Positions 43,507-52,093 of a stretch of 64,000 nt of DNA are shown in pieces. Each line of letters opens with the position of its first letter. The first letter of the stretch is position 1. The translations under genes were made by a program, and so were the position numbers. The notes beneath the pieces are model-generated. The model had not been told where the DNA came from. It worked only from the letters and a program-made list of their open reading frames with translations, and searched no databases. Where the stretch lies: the NCBI GenBank assembly GCA_965227045.1, contig OZ245718.1:3348001-3412000 (forward strand). The letters run 5' to 3'. The stretch is from UBA10649 sp965227045 (GTDB lineage Bacteria; Actinomycetota; Actinomycetes; S36-B12).

Positions 43507-44379
43507 ATGATCGAGATCACCGATAGCCATGAGGCTCACGTCGGTGCGATGACCGTTCGCCGTGCTCTCCCGCGGCGCGGTCGTCGCACCGTCGGTGCGT
43601 GGTGCTTCGCGGACCACATGGGGCCGGTCAACGTGACCGAGGGCGCCGGGCCTGACGTCGGACCGCACCCCCACATGGGACTGCACACCGTCACCTGGCT
43701 GGTCGATGGGCAGATGCTCCACAAGGACAGCCTCGGATCCGAGCAGGTCATTCGCCCTGGACAGCTCAACCTCATGACCGCGGGTGCGGGAATCGCGCAC
43801 GCGGAGGAGGCGACGGGACAGTACGTCGGGACGATGCAAGGGATCCAGTTGTGGGTCGCGCAGCCGGAGGCGACTCGCAACGGTGAGTCGGCGTTCGAGC
43901 ATCACGATTCGCTCCCGCAGGTCGCGCTCGACGGCGGTTCGGCAACGGTGCTGGTCGGCGAACTGGCCGCGGTTGCCAGCCCAGCTCATCGGGACTGGGA
44001 CATCGTCGGTGCTGAGGTGGTGCTGCACTCGCCAACAACGCTGCCGCTCCGGCCGGATTACGAGTACGGCGTGATTGTGCTCGAGGGGTCCGTCGCTATC
44101 GACGGAGAGCCCGTTACGCCGGGGCACCTCGGGTACCTCGGCATGGGCCGCGACGAACTTCCTATCGACGTCCGTGAGAACTCACGCCTGATGCTTCTGG
44201 GCGGGGTTCCGTTCGAGTCGGAGATCCTGATGTGGTGGAACTTCGTCGGTCGCTCGCGCGACGAGATGAACTCCGCGTACGAGGCATGGTCGACGCAGGA
44301 CGACCGGTTCGGGCGCGTGAAGTCCTCACTGCCGATTGTGCCGGCGGCAGCGCCCGCGTGGCTGGCCGGACAGACCTGA
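43507..44379 (+). CDS. Pirin-family protein (second)
   Basis: A 290-residue pirin, clearly different from its neighbour. Motifs GPHPHMGLHTVTWLVDG and MTAGAGIAHAEE provide the metal site. It begins 18 bases after the first pirin. The pair may act on related substrates or sense redox conditions. No terminator is obvious after it. Confidence 0.9.
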   Translation: MIEITDSHEAHVGAMTVRRALPRRGRRTVGAWCFADHMGPVNVTEGAGPDVGPHPHMGLHTVTWLVDGQMLHKDSLGSEQVIRPGQLNLMTAGAGIAHAEEATGQYVGTMQGIQLWVAQPEATRNGESAFEHHDSLPQVALDGGSATVLVGELAAVASPAHRDWDIVGAEVVLHSPTTLPLRPDYEYGVIVLEGSVAIDGEPVTPGHLGYLGMGRDELPIDVRENSRLMLLGGVPFESEILMWWNFVGRSRDEMNSAYEAWSTQDDRFGRVKSSLPIVPAAAPAWLAGQT

Positions 44380-44453
44380 GTTGCACTTGCTTATCCGTCG
44401 TTCGTTGGCCAGATGCTGATTGCATCCACGCTCTCATCGACAGGCAGGCGAAT

Positions 44454-46496
44454 TCATCCAAGGCTCCTAATGTGGATCAGTTCGTCTCGCAGTTGATCTA
44501 ACGCAGCTTCCAACATGACTGGAGCGGTCACGGCGATCCATGGTGAGTCCTCGCCGGTGCCCACGATCCTTCGAAACTCCTGTTCAGGAACGAGGACGCT
44601 GCCGTTCCAGTTGGAACTGACTAGGAACTCCCCAGGGGCGCTCCGATAGGAGCCTGCCGACGAGGCGTAGGTCCATTGAATTAGCGCGCACCTGAACTCA
44701 AAGCCGTCCGTTGCTCGACGATAGTCTTCGTCATCCGGTATGGCCTTGCGAAGCAAGTCACGCAAGGTCTCACGCAGATAGTGGCTCGCAGGGTAGAGGT
44801 ATCGTGTGTCGCCCCACATCGGGAACTGCTTGATCATTTGCGGCTCTAGTACTTTGAAATCGTTCAGTGCAACGGCCGCAGGTTGGACAACTCGCGCTCC
44901 AGTCCATTCGCGCCACGAAGCGCCCTTGAGCATCGCGATTAGTACCTCGTCGTATTCGTAGTGGACGGCAACGATCCCAGCCGCTCTCAGCGCCAGGAGA
45001 GCGGGCACGTGGCGCGCTGCTTCCCACTGGGGCGCGAACGGCCCTGACTTCGGCAACTTTCGAGCCTGCATTAGACGTTGAATGTAGTCCTGCCATAGGC
45101 CCACATACTCGTGTCCGCGATCGAAGCGCACTCCAGCAACGAGTAGTTCGATAGCGGGCTCCGAAATCTTCGTGAGTTGCGAAAGGAGATCTTGGTACCC
45201 AGGTATGTCTACGTGCTGCGGTACCGGGAGATCTTGTATTCGTTGAAGCGTGACATCCACCTGCGATTCGAGTAGTTCCTCTAACAAGATTCGCTTTTGG
45301 GGATCAGGCAAGTAGACCTTCAGTGCTGCGACAGGATCGAGTTCTTGATCGGTCGGCGCAGGGCCTGCTTTCACGTCCTCGGCCTTGTCAGCCGCGCTTA
45401 CGGGCAGTCCGATGGAGCCGGCATCGACAGGCTGGTCAGTGTCTGGGGCGAAGTCGCCCGCCTCAGGCCACTCGTCGTTGTCCATGTGTACAGCAAGTCC
45501 AGCGGTCTTGAGGCGTCCCCCCAGGCGACGACGCGAGGTTAGATCATCCTTGATTCGAAGGACGTTAAGCCCCTCAGTGTCGCTCATGGCGCGCACATCA
45601 CCGATCTCGACGATGACAACTCGCGTTCGGTCGCGGGCCATCGCGATTCCGGCTTCAAAGATAACGTTCATGCGTGGCTGGCCGTTCAACCTCGATTCAT
45701 GAAGGCCGTCCGATGTCGTAAGGAATTTCGGATGTACGCATCCCAAGTCATCTGGAGTTAGGAGGACAACGACCACGTCCGCGACATTCATTCCAGCGAC
45801 GATTACGTCGCCCGTGTAGGGCGTGGCAACTCCGGTCGCGCGAGACGCTTCATCCCAGTCAACGACGCGCAGGTCGAACGCTCTGAGAAGCGCGACCATG
45901 GAGTCGCGTAGTCGAAGGTCCCGTCCATGTACGAGAAATACGCTCCTGCGAGGGACATCAACGATGCCCGTGCCGGAATGCGCACCATTCTCAACGTCCG
46001 AAGGGACCTCGGCAGCCATGATGGGTATGGCTTGCGCGTCGACCGTTGACACTTCGTCGGACGCGTTCTGGCGTGTCGAGTGAGGCACGTCGACAGCAAT
46101 GACTTCGTCGGTCGGCGTCTCACTGTCTTCCAACTCTAGAGTTGAGGCGGATTGCAGCGCCGTACCCTCTCCGTACAACTCCTCGTAGAGGTCGTAGTCG
46201 TTCGTAGCCAGCCACTCGCCAAGGCGGACGTATTGCTCTGCAAGTTGCAAATGCCTGAAACGCTTCTGGCCGTAGCTGCGCTCTTCGCCTAGGACTGTTG
46301 GAAGAACGTCGTACACCGCTCCCGAATAGTCCTCGTCGCCAAAGCTCAGCGCGCGGAGCAGTCGAGGGTGGTCCCTGATCGTGTCCTCAGTGTCTGTTAT
46401 TAGTCCCAACTCAAGCCAACGACCTTTGTCGAAGGTCGCGATTATCGCGCGCGCAAATGCAAGTTTGACCTTGTTTGCGGAAGCTCCTTCGAGCAC
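44454..46496 (-). CDS. TIR-like (CAP12-type) domain protein, probable defence effector
   Basis: A 680-residue protein with three parts. Residues 1-110 are an unrecognised helical domain. Residues 185-345 are a TIR-like nucleotide-binding domain: SVFLVHGRD, VVVVLLTPDD and MNVIFEAGIAM with the likely catalytic E281. This domain type occurs in antiphage NAD-degrading effectors such as Cap12. Residues 380-680 are an unrecognised domain that may sense or oligomerise. A 70-residue acidic linker joins the first two. The GTG start at 46496 follows GGAGGTG. No cyclase or other partner is adjacent, so it may act alone. Lower local G+C suggests transfer. Confidence 0.8.
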   Translation of the reverse strand: MLEGASANKVKLAFARAIIATFDKGRWLELGLITDTEDTIRDHPRLLRALSFGDEDYSGAVYDVLPTVLGEERSYGQKRFRHLQLAEQYVRLGEWLATNDYDLYEELYGEGTALQSASTLELEDSETPTDEVIAVDVPHSTRQNASDEVSTVDAQAIPIMAAEVPSDVENGAHSGTGIVDVPRRSVFLVHGRDLRLRDSMVALLRAFDLRVVDWDEASRATGVATPYTGDVIVAGMNVADVVVVLLTPDDLGCVHPKFLTTSDGLHESRLNGQPRMNVIFEAGIAMARDRTRVVIVEIGDVRAMSDTEGLNVLRIKDDLTSRRRLGGRLKTAGLAVHMDNDEWPEAGDFAPDTDQPVDAGSIGLPVSAADKAEDVKAGPAPTDQELDPVAALKVYLPDPQKRILLEELLESQVDVTLQRIQDLPVPQHVDIPGYQDLLSQLTKISEPAIELLVAGVRFDRGHEYVGLWQDYIQRLMQARKLPKSGPFAPQWEAARHVPALLALRAAGIVAVHYEYDEVLIAMLKGASWREWTGARVVQPAAVALNDFKVLEPQMIKQFPMWGDTRYLYPASHYLRETLRDLLRKAIPDDEDYRRATDGFEFRCALIQWTYASSAGSYRSAPGEFLVSSNWNGSVLVPEQEFRRIVGTGEDSPWIAVTAPVMLEAALDQLRDELIHIRSLG

Positions 46497-46802
46497 TACA
46501 CCTCCACGTAGTAGCTGTGACGCGAGTCACATGCTCGATCGACTGTTCGTCCGCCCAGTCGGTACGCCCAGACGCGAGTTCGTGGGCGCACCGAATCGAG
46601 AGCAAACGAAGGACGCCCACCGCGAAGCGGGCATCGTCCGTGCGACGATCGTCGCGGCGTCCTGGAGCCCCATCTCGACCAACTTGAAGCGCCTTTGCCG
46701 ACCCATTCAGGGCTGTCGAATCGTGGCTGGAGGCCGTAGAAATTTCCGGGCGCGTAGGTTTGTTGGCACACGGATAGGAACCCACCCGACGAAAGGCCCA
46801 AC
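46497..46802. other. Divergent gap between the TIR gene and osmC-like gene
   Basis: About 306 bases without a convincing gene. It must contain promoters for both flanking genes. A GAAAGG ribosome-binding sequence precedes the OsmC ATG. I see no strong repeat or hairpin. Confidence 0.5.
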
Positions 46803-47222
46803 ATGGCAACCACCCGCATCGCAAATGCCCAGTGGAACGGCACCCTCTTTGAGGGCTCCGGCGAAGTCTCCTTCGCCTCGAGCGACCTCGGCACCTTCCC
46901 CGTCACCTGGGCCGCGCGCTCGGCCGAGCCGAACGGCGTGACCAGCCCGGAGGAGCTCATCGCTGCCGCTCACGCCACCTGCTTCTCGATGGCCTTCTCC
47001 AACGGCCTCGCGAAGGCCGGCACTCCCGCCGTCCAGCTCAACACGTCGGCCGAGGTCGACTTTGTTCCCGGCACCGGCATCACCGAGATCCGTCTGACGG
47101 TCTCCGGTGACGTCCCCGGTCTCGACGCCGAGGGCTTCGCCGCCGCGGCCGAGGCCGCCAAGGAGGGCTGCCCGGTCAGCCAGGCGCTCAAGGCTGTGCC
47201 GATCAAGCTCGTCGTCCAGTAG
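46803..47222 (+). CDS. OsmC-family peroxidase
   Basis: A 139-residue OsmC/Ohr-type protein. The two active-site cysteines are in AAHATCFSMAF and KEGCPVSQAL, as in the family. It reduces organic hydroperoxides using a dithiol such as dihydrolipoate or mycothiol-linked systems. It is a monocistronic unit with a strong hairpin directly after the stop. Confidence 0.92.
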   Translation: MATTRIANAQWNGTLFEGSGEVSFASSDLGTFPVTWAARSAEPNGVTSPEELIAAAHATCFSMAFSNGLAKAGTPAVQLNTSAEVDFVPGTGITEIRLTVSGDVPGLDAEGFAAAAEAAKEGCPVSQALKAVPIKLVVQ

Positions 47223-47228
47223 TCATCG

Positions 47229-47275
47229 CGAAGGCCTGCCACCGCGCCTCATTGGGCTGCGGTGGCAGGCCTTCG
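47229..47275 (+). terminator. Strong hairpin terminator after the OsmC gene
   Basis: A perfect 17-bp stem (47229-47245 with 47259-47275) and a 13-base loop begin six bases after the OsmC stop. No long T-run follows. It ends 15 bases before the proposed start of the protease gene. Confidence 0.8.
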
Positions 47276-47290
47276 TGTTCTACTTATCCG

Positions 47291-48226
47291 GTGCGTTTAG
47301 CCGTGCGGGTCACCGCCACCATCGCCGCCGCCATTGTCGGCGGCGTTCTTCTTGCGCCCGCCGTCTCCGCCGCGCCCGTCGCCCATCCGACGATCACCGT
47401 TGTCACCCCTGACGTCCTGCGCGTCGACAAGCAGAACGAGACCAACAACCTTGTCGTGTTCGCCGGGATGGACGCGAAGTCCAAGGCTCGCGTCAACTGG
47501 GGCGACGGTCAGGGCACCGAGTCCGTGCGCGGGAAGTGCAAGACCACGACGGCGATCGCGCACCCGGACTGGTGCTCGGTCAGCGTGGTCCACGACTACT
47601 CCGCGCCCGGCACGTACACGATCACGGCGATCACCGGGAAGCAGGTCGTCAGCAAGCTCGTCACGATCTCCCCTGCGCCCGTGCGGTGGTCACCGCCCGC
47701 GGGGTTCGTACCCAGCGGATGGTCGATGCTCGGCAACGCGGCCACCTACTTCCCGTGCCAGACGGTGAACTGGTATTACGACCGCAGCAATCAGCCCGCC
47801 GGCGCGAGCCAGATCTACAACGACACGATCACCGGCCTGCAGATGCTCTCGACCGAGACCGGCCTGACGTTCGCCGAGACCGCAGACCCGAACGCGGCTG
47901 ACCTGCTGTTCCGATTCGCCAACACCGGCACTGCAGCGGGCATCGGCGGCGGTGGATTCGGCAAGGGCACCGTCACCTACAGCACGACCGACTGGTGGCC
48001 GACTGACCAGTGGCCCGGTTTCGGCGTCGTGCGCCAGCCGAATGGAACGTCGGCAGCGGGTCACGGCTGGCTGGTCGTGCACGAGGTCATGCACGCGATC
48101 GGGCTTGGTCACGTAAACGACCGCTCCTCGGTGATGAACCCGGTCGGCGGCGCGATTGCGTTCAACGCGGGCGACCTCGACGGGCTCCATACGCTCTACC
48201 GGAACAATCCCTGCCCGGTCGGCTAG
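47291..48226 (+). CDS. Secreted matrixin-like zinc metalloprotease with PKD-like domain
   Basis: A 311-residue exported protein. A signal peptide (VTATIAAAIVGGVLLAPAVSA) is followed by a PKD-like beta domain with HDYSAPGTYTITAI, then a metzincin catalytic domain with the zinc motif HEVMHAIGLGH and the downstream Met-turn SVMNP. It probably cleaves proteins outside the cell. The start is the GTG at 47291 by signal-peptide position; there is no ribosome-binding sequence, so the mRNA may be leaderless. It ends one base before the convergent acetyltransferase gene. Confidence 0.85.
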   Translation: MRLAVRVTATIAAAIVGGVLLAPAVSAAPVAHPTITVVTPDVLRVDKQNETNNLVVFAGMDAKSKARVNWGDGQGTESVRGKCKTTTAIAHPDWCSVSVVHDYSAPGTYTITAITGKQVVSKLVTISPAPVRWSPPAGFVPSGWSMLGNAATYFPCQTVNWYYDRSNQPAGASQIYNDTITGLQMLSTETGLTFAETADPNAADLLFRFANTGTAAGIGGGGFGKGTVTYSTTDWWPTDQWPGFGVVRQPNGTSAAGHGWLVVHEVMHAIGLGHVNDRSSVMNPVGGAIAFNAGDLDGLHTLYRNNPCPVG

Positions 48227-48227
48227 T

Positions 48228-48797
48228 TCATGGCCGCGGATCGCTCGCCGACATGCGGTAGAGCACGTGGCGGCGCCACCAGTCCGCTGGCTCTGCCCTG
48301 GGATGGTCGAACTCCTCGGTCTTGTGCATCCCGATGCGCTCCATGACCCGCCACGACGGCTCGTTAGCGGGCGTCGTGAACGACACGATCTCGTCGAGCC
48401 CTGCGATGTCGAAACCGTAGGCGACCGACGCGCGTGCGGCCTCGGTCGCGATGCCCAGACCCCACCAGTCCCTGCTCAGGCGCCAGCCGACCTCGACGCA
48501 CGGCTCGGCGTGCTCGAACGGGGGATCGAAGGACGGCGACATAAGGCCGGTGAAGCCCGCGAACGACGTGGCGCCGCGATCGCTCTCGATAACCTCGACC
48601 GCCCACAGGGTGAAGCCCTGCTCGGCGTGGATCTCCTCGATCCTGTCGGCGAGCGCGTCCGATGCCTCGCGACTCATCACGTCGGGGAAGTAGCGCATCA
48701 CCTCGGGATCGGCATTCATCGCGGCAAAGGGCTCGCGATCCTCGTCGCGCCATGCGCGCAGGAGGAGACGCGGTGTGCGGAGCTCATCGAGTTCCAT
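48228..48797 (-). CDS. GNAT acetyltransferase, RimJ/RimL type
   Basis: A 189-residue GNAT protein. The family opening RTPRLLLRAWRDEDREPFAAMNADPEVMRYF and the acetyl-CoA segment WWGLGIATEAARA are clear, followed by FTTPANEPSWRVMERIGM. It transfers acetyl groups to an amine on a protein or small molecule. I chose the ATG at 48797, which has GAGGGGA five bases before it. Confidence 0.88.
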   Translation of the reverse strand: MELDELRTPRLLLRAWRDEDREPFAAMNADPEVMRYFPDVMSREASDALADRIEEIHAEQGFTLWAVEVIESDRGATSFAGFTGLMSPSFDPPFEHAEPCVEVGWRLSRDWWGLGIATEAARASVAYGFDIAGLDEIVSFTTPANEPSWRVMERIGMHKTEEFDHPRAEPADWWRRHVLYRMSASDPRP

Positions 48798-48843
48798 GCC
48801 GTCCCCTCGCTGTGGTGAGGCGCTCACGCTAGCGTCGGTGTCC

Positions 48844-49344
48844 ATGTACCCCGTAGAGCCGATCGTGCCCGGTCCCGGCCAGGAGTCCGTGTGGGACTAC
48901 CCCCGGCCCCCACGCGTCGAGCCGACGCGCGAGCACATCGTCATCAAGTACGACGGAAAGGTCATCTGCAAGTCCAAGCGCGCGGTTCGCGTGCTGGAGA
49001 CCAGTCATCCGCCCGTGTACTACCTGCCGGTCGAGGACTTCATGCGCAAGGTCCTCGTGTCGGCCAAGGCCTTCTCCGAGTGCGAGTTCAAGGGCAAGGC
49101 GTACTACTTCGACATTCGGTACCGCAAAGGGGTCGTGGCCCCGAAGGCTGCGTGGGGCTACTCCGACCCACTGCCCGGCTTCGAGATCCTGCGCGGGCGG
49201 CTTGCCGTGTATGCGGGCCTGATGGAGGAGGTGACGGTCGACGGGGAGATCGTCGTGCCGCAGCCGGGCGGCTTCTACGGGGGCTGGATCACGTCGAAGG
49301 TGGTCGGTCCGTTCAAGGGCGTCCCGGGCTCGATGGGCTGGTAG
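48844..49344 (+). CDS. DUF427-domain protein
   Basis: A 166-residue protein with the DUF427 fold pattern: VKVICKSKRAVRVLETSHPPVYYLPVEDF and the YFDIRYRKGVVAPKAAWGYSDPLPGF segment with conserved Trp and Tyr residues. The family's function is unknown. It is divergent from the acetyltransferase with a short shared promoter region. I used the ATG at 48844. Confidence 0.85.
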   Translation: MYPVEPIVPGPGQESVWDYPRPPRVEPTREHIVIKYDGKVICKSKRAVRVLETSHPPVYYLPVEDFMRKVLVSAKAFSECEFKGKAYYFDIRYRKGVVAPKAAWGYSDPLPGFEILRGRLAVYAGLMEEVTVDGEIVVPQPGGFYGGWITSKVVGPFKGVPGSMGW

Positions 49345-49404
49345 CAGCCCCAGGTAGCAATCATTTGGTGCCCGACCAATCTCTGAGCAGCAGCACGGCG
49401 AACT

Positions 49405-51189
49405 GTGGGCATGCTGACTCTCATTGCCATCGGCCTTCTGTCGGGAATCGTCACCGGGCTGTCGCCGTGCATCCTGCCCGTCCTGCCTGCCGTGCTCGCG
49501 ACATCGGTGATCCCGCCCGGCCTCGTCGATCCGTCGTCCGGGGAGCCGCCGAAGCCGGACCGTTGGCGCCCGTTCGTCGTCATCGGCGGACTCGTGACGT
49601 CATTCGCACTCTTCACGCTGATCGGCGCGACGCTCCTGTCCGCGCTTGGACTGCCAGCCGACCTGCTGCGCAATATCGGGATCGTGGCGATGATCCTCGT
49701 CGGCATTGGCTTCCTCATTCCCGCCGTGGGGCACCTGCTCGAGCGGCCGTTCGCGCGTTTCAGCACGGTGGGCCCGCGACGAAAGGGCTCCGCCTTCATC
49801 TTCGGGGCTACCTTCGGGCTCGCCTTCGTGCCATGCGCCGGCCCGGTGCTTGCAACAATCACCGTCCTCGCCGCCACCAATCAGGTGCAGGCGGAGCTGA
49901 TCGCGCTGACGGTCGCCTTCTCGATCGGCGTCGCGATGCCTCTGCTCGCATTCGCGTTCGCGGGTCAGCAGATGACCGAGCGGATCAAGGCCGTGCGTAC
50001 TCGCATGCCCGTGGTCCGCCGGGTCACTGGCGCGATTCTCATCGTCACGGCGTTGGCCGTGTTCCTCGGACTCGCCGACCAGGTGCAGCGCCTGGTTCCC
50101 AGCTACGTGGCGACAGCGCAGAGCACGATCGAGGACAACCCCGCCGCCCGCGCGGCCCTCGACGGGCTCAGCGCTCCCGCGGAGACGTCGACCGCACACG
50201 AGCCCGCCGCAGCGGCAGCGAGCAGCGCAGATCTTGGGCCGGCCAAGTCGTTCAACGAATGTGAGGAAGATCCAACGGTGCTGGCCAACTGCGGCCCCGC
50301 CCGTGACTTCGTCGGCATCCAGCAATGGCTCCACACGAAGGACGGCAAGGCCCTTGACCTCGCGGCGCTGCGCGGGAAGGTCGTGCTCGTCGACTTCTGG
50401 ACGTACTCATGCATCAACTGCCAGCGGACACTCCCGTCGCTCACGTCATGGGACGACAAGTATCGAGATGCCGGGCTGACCATCGTCGGCGTGCACTCAC
50501 CGGAGTTCGCCTTCGAGCACGACGTCGACAACGTCGCCGACCAGGCCGACCAACTCGGCGTTCACTATCCGATCGCGATCGACAACGACTTCACCACGTG
50601 GCGCGCCTACAACCAGCGGTTCTGGCCAGCGCACTACCTCATCGACCGCAACGGAGTCGTCCGACAGGTCCACTACGGCGAGGGGGCGTACGACGAGACC
50701 GAAGGCCTGATCCGCCAACTTCTGGACGAGAGCGCCGCACCCGCGGACCTGCCGCCGGTGGCGAAGACCGTTGCGATGCCCGAGGCGGTGGCCTCGATGG
50801 GGGCGACCGCGGAGACGTACCTCGGATACGAGCGGGCATCCGCGTACACGAACACCGACATTGCTGCCGACGTGGAACGCGACTACGCGGCGCCGGAGCG
50901 CCTCGGTTCGGGCGAGGTCGCCCTCGACGGTGGCTGGGCGGTCGGTTCCGAGCACATCACGGCGGGCGAGAAGGCGCGGCTTCGGCTGCGGTACACCGGC
51001 GACAAGGTGTTCCTGGTCCTCGGCGGAGAAGGCACGGCGGCTGTGTCGGTCGACGGGTCTGGCCCTCGCACCATCGAGGTTCACGGGGCACCCACCCTCT
51101 ACACCCTCGAAGACAGCAGGCATCGCGACGCGGTGCTCACGCTCGAGGCAAGTCCGGGGGTGTCGGCATATGCCTTCACTTTCGAATAG
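49405..51189 (+). CDS. dipZ: DipZ-like protein: CcdA membrane domain fused to thioredoxin
   Basis: A 594-residue fusion. Residues 1-225 are a CcdA-type membrane domain with paired motifs GLSPCILPVLPA and AFVPCAGPVLAT, whose cysteines carry electrons across the membrane. Residues about 295-450 are a TlpA/DsbE-like thioredoxin domain with CINC (C336, C339) in WTYSCINCQR. The last 130 residues form a beta-rich domain usual in DipZ. It delivers reducing power to the cell surface. The start is GTG 49405 or ATG 49411. In Mycobacterium tuberculosis dipZ belongs to the SigK regulon, and here sigK/rskA-like genes follow. Confidence 0.9.
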   Translation: MGMLTLIAIGLLSGIVTGLSPCILPVLPAVLATSVIPPGLVDPSSGEPPKPDRWRPFVVIGGLVTSFALFTLIGATLLSALGLPADLLRNIGIVAMILVGIGFLIPAVGHLLERPFARFSTVGPRRKGSAFIFGATFGLAFVPCAGPVLATITVLAATNQVQAELIALTVAFSIGVAMPLLAFAFAGQQMTERIKAVRTRMPVVRRVTGAILIVTALAVFLGLADQVQRLVPSYVATAQSTIEDNPAARAALDGLSAPAETSTAHEPAAAAASSADLGPAKSFNECEEDPTVLANCGPARDFVGIQQWLHTKDGKALDLAALRGKVVLVDFWTYSCINCQRTLPSLTSWDDKYRDAGLTIVGVHSPEFAFEHDVDNVADQADQLGVHYPIAIDNDFTTWRAYNQRFWPAHYLIDRNGVVRQVHYGEGAYDETEGLIRQLLDESAAPADLPPVAKTVAMPEAVASMGATAETYLGYERASAYTNTDIAADVERDYAAPERLGSGEVALDGGWAVGSEHITAGEKARLRLRYTGDKVFLVLGGEGTAAVSVDGSGPRTIEVHGAPTLYTLEDSRHRDAVLTLEASPGVSAYAFTFE

Positions 51190-51281
51190 GTCGGTCCGCG
51201 GACCAATCTCTGCGGCCGGTCAGGGCGAAGAAGCGGCGATAGGAGGGCAGACCTGCCCACCACTCTCAGGAGGAGTCCCAC

Positions 51282-51491
51282 ATGCGCACGCTCACCCGCC
51301 CCATCGCCCTGTCCGTAGTCGCCTTGGCGATTGGTGCCGCTGCCCTCACCGGCTGCTCGAAGGACGAGCCTGCACCTGCCCCCAGCCCAACGACATCCGT
51401 CATGACCGGCGAGAACATGGTCGAACCGAGCGGCGACGCCATGATGAGCGAGTCACCCGATGCGATGATGAGCGAGTCACCCTCGTCGTAG
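51282..51491 (+). CDS. Small lipoprotein with Met/Ser repeat
   Basis: A 69-residue protein with a lipoprotein signal peptide ending in LTGC and a short mature part that contains a tandem repeat of DAMMSESP. It has no folded domain. An AGGAGG sequence precedes the ATG. It lies between dipZ and the sigma factor gene, where mycobacteria have MPT70/83-type proteins; it could be a remnant or a short envelope peptide. Function unknown. Confidence 0.75.
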   Translation: MRTLTRPIALSVVALAIGAAALTGCSKDEPAPAPSPTTSVMTGENMVEPSGDAMMSESPDAMMSESPSS

Positions 51492-51511
51492 TCACGTCGC
51501 GGAATCGAGCC

Positions 51512-52093
51512 ATGGTCCAACCGCAGCACGATGCGCAGCCCTCCGTCGAACCCTCGACGGAGGCGCTGCTCATCGACTGCGCGCGCGGAAGCCAGGATTC
51601 ATTCAGGCAGTTGTATGCGCAGCTGGCGTCCACCGCATACGGCCTGGCTCTTCGTGTCCTGCGTGACGACCAACTCGCCCAGGACGCGGTCCAGGAGGCA
51701 TTCACGCAGGTGTGGACGGAGTCATCGACATTCGACTCCGACAGGGCGTCCGGGCGCGCGTGGATCATGACGTTGGTGCACCGGCGAGCGGTCGATCGCG
51801 TTCGACGCGAGGAGTCCGACCGGAACCGCGGCCGGACCTGGGGCGCCAAGCAGGTCGTGCCGCAGAACGACTCAGTCGCCGAGATCGTCGAGCTCCACGC
51901 TGAGCACCGGCATGTTCGCGCAGCGCTCGGTCGTCTGACCGCGCGTCAACGCGAGGCACTCGAACTTGCCTACGATCACGGCTTCACGCAGGCCCAGATC
52001 GCGGCCCACCTCGACATCCCCATCGGAACGGCAAAGACCCGCCTGCGCGATGGCCTCCACAGCCTGCGTCGGGAACTTGAGGAGACACCGTGA
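51512..52093 (+). CDS. sigK: ECF sigma factor, SigK-like
   Basis: A 193-residue extracytoplasmic-function sigma factor. Region 2 is LYAQLASTAYGLALRVLRDDQLAQDAVQEAFTQVW and region 4 is LTARQREALELAYDHGFTQAQIAAHLDIPIGTAKTRLRDG. Its stop overlaps the start of the anti-sigma gene. The pairing with an RskA-type anti-sigma factor and the nearby dipZ points to the SigK group; the symbol is by context and similarity. Confidence 0.85.
   Translation: MVQPQHDAQPSVEPSTEALLIDCARGSQDSFRQLYAQLASTAYGLALRVLRDDQLAQDAVQEAFTQVWTESSTFDSDRASGRAWIMTLVHRRAVDRVRREESDRNRGRTWGAKQVVPQNDSVAEIVELHAEHRHVRAALGRLTARQREALELAYDHGFTQAQIAAHLDIPIGTAKTRLRDGLHSLRRELEETP

Noticed and set aside
51282..51491. The 69-aa lipoprotein as a truncated MPT83-like fasciclin protein
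   Set aside because: No fasciclin sequence remains, and the frame is intact with its own ribosome-binding site and stop, so it is listed as a small lipoprotein.
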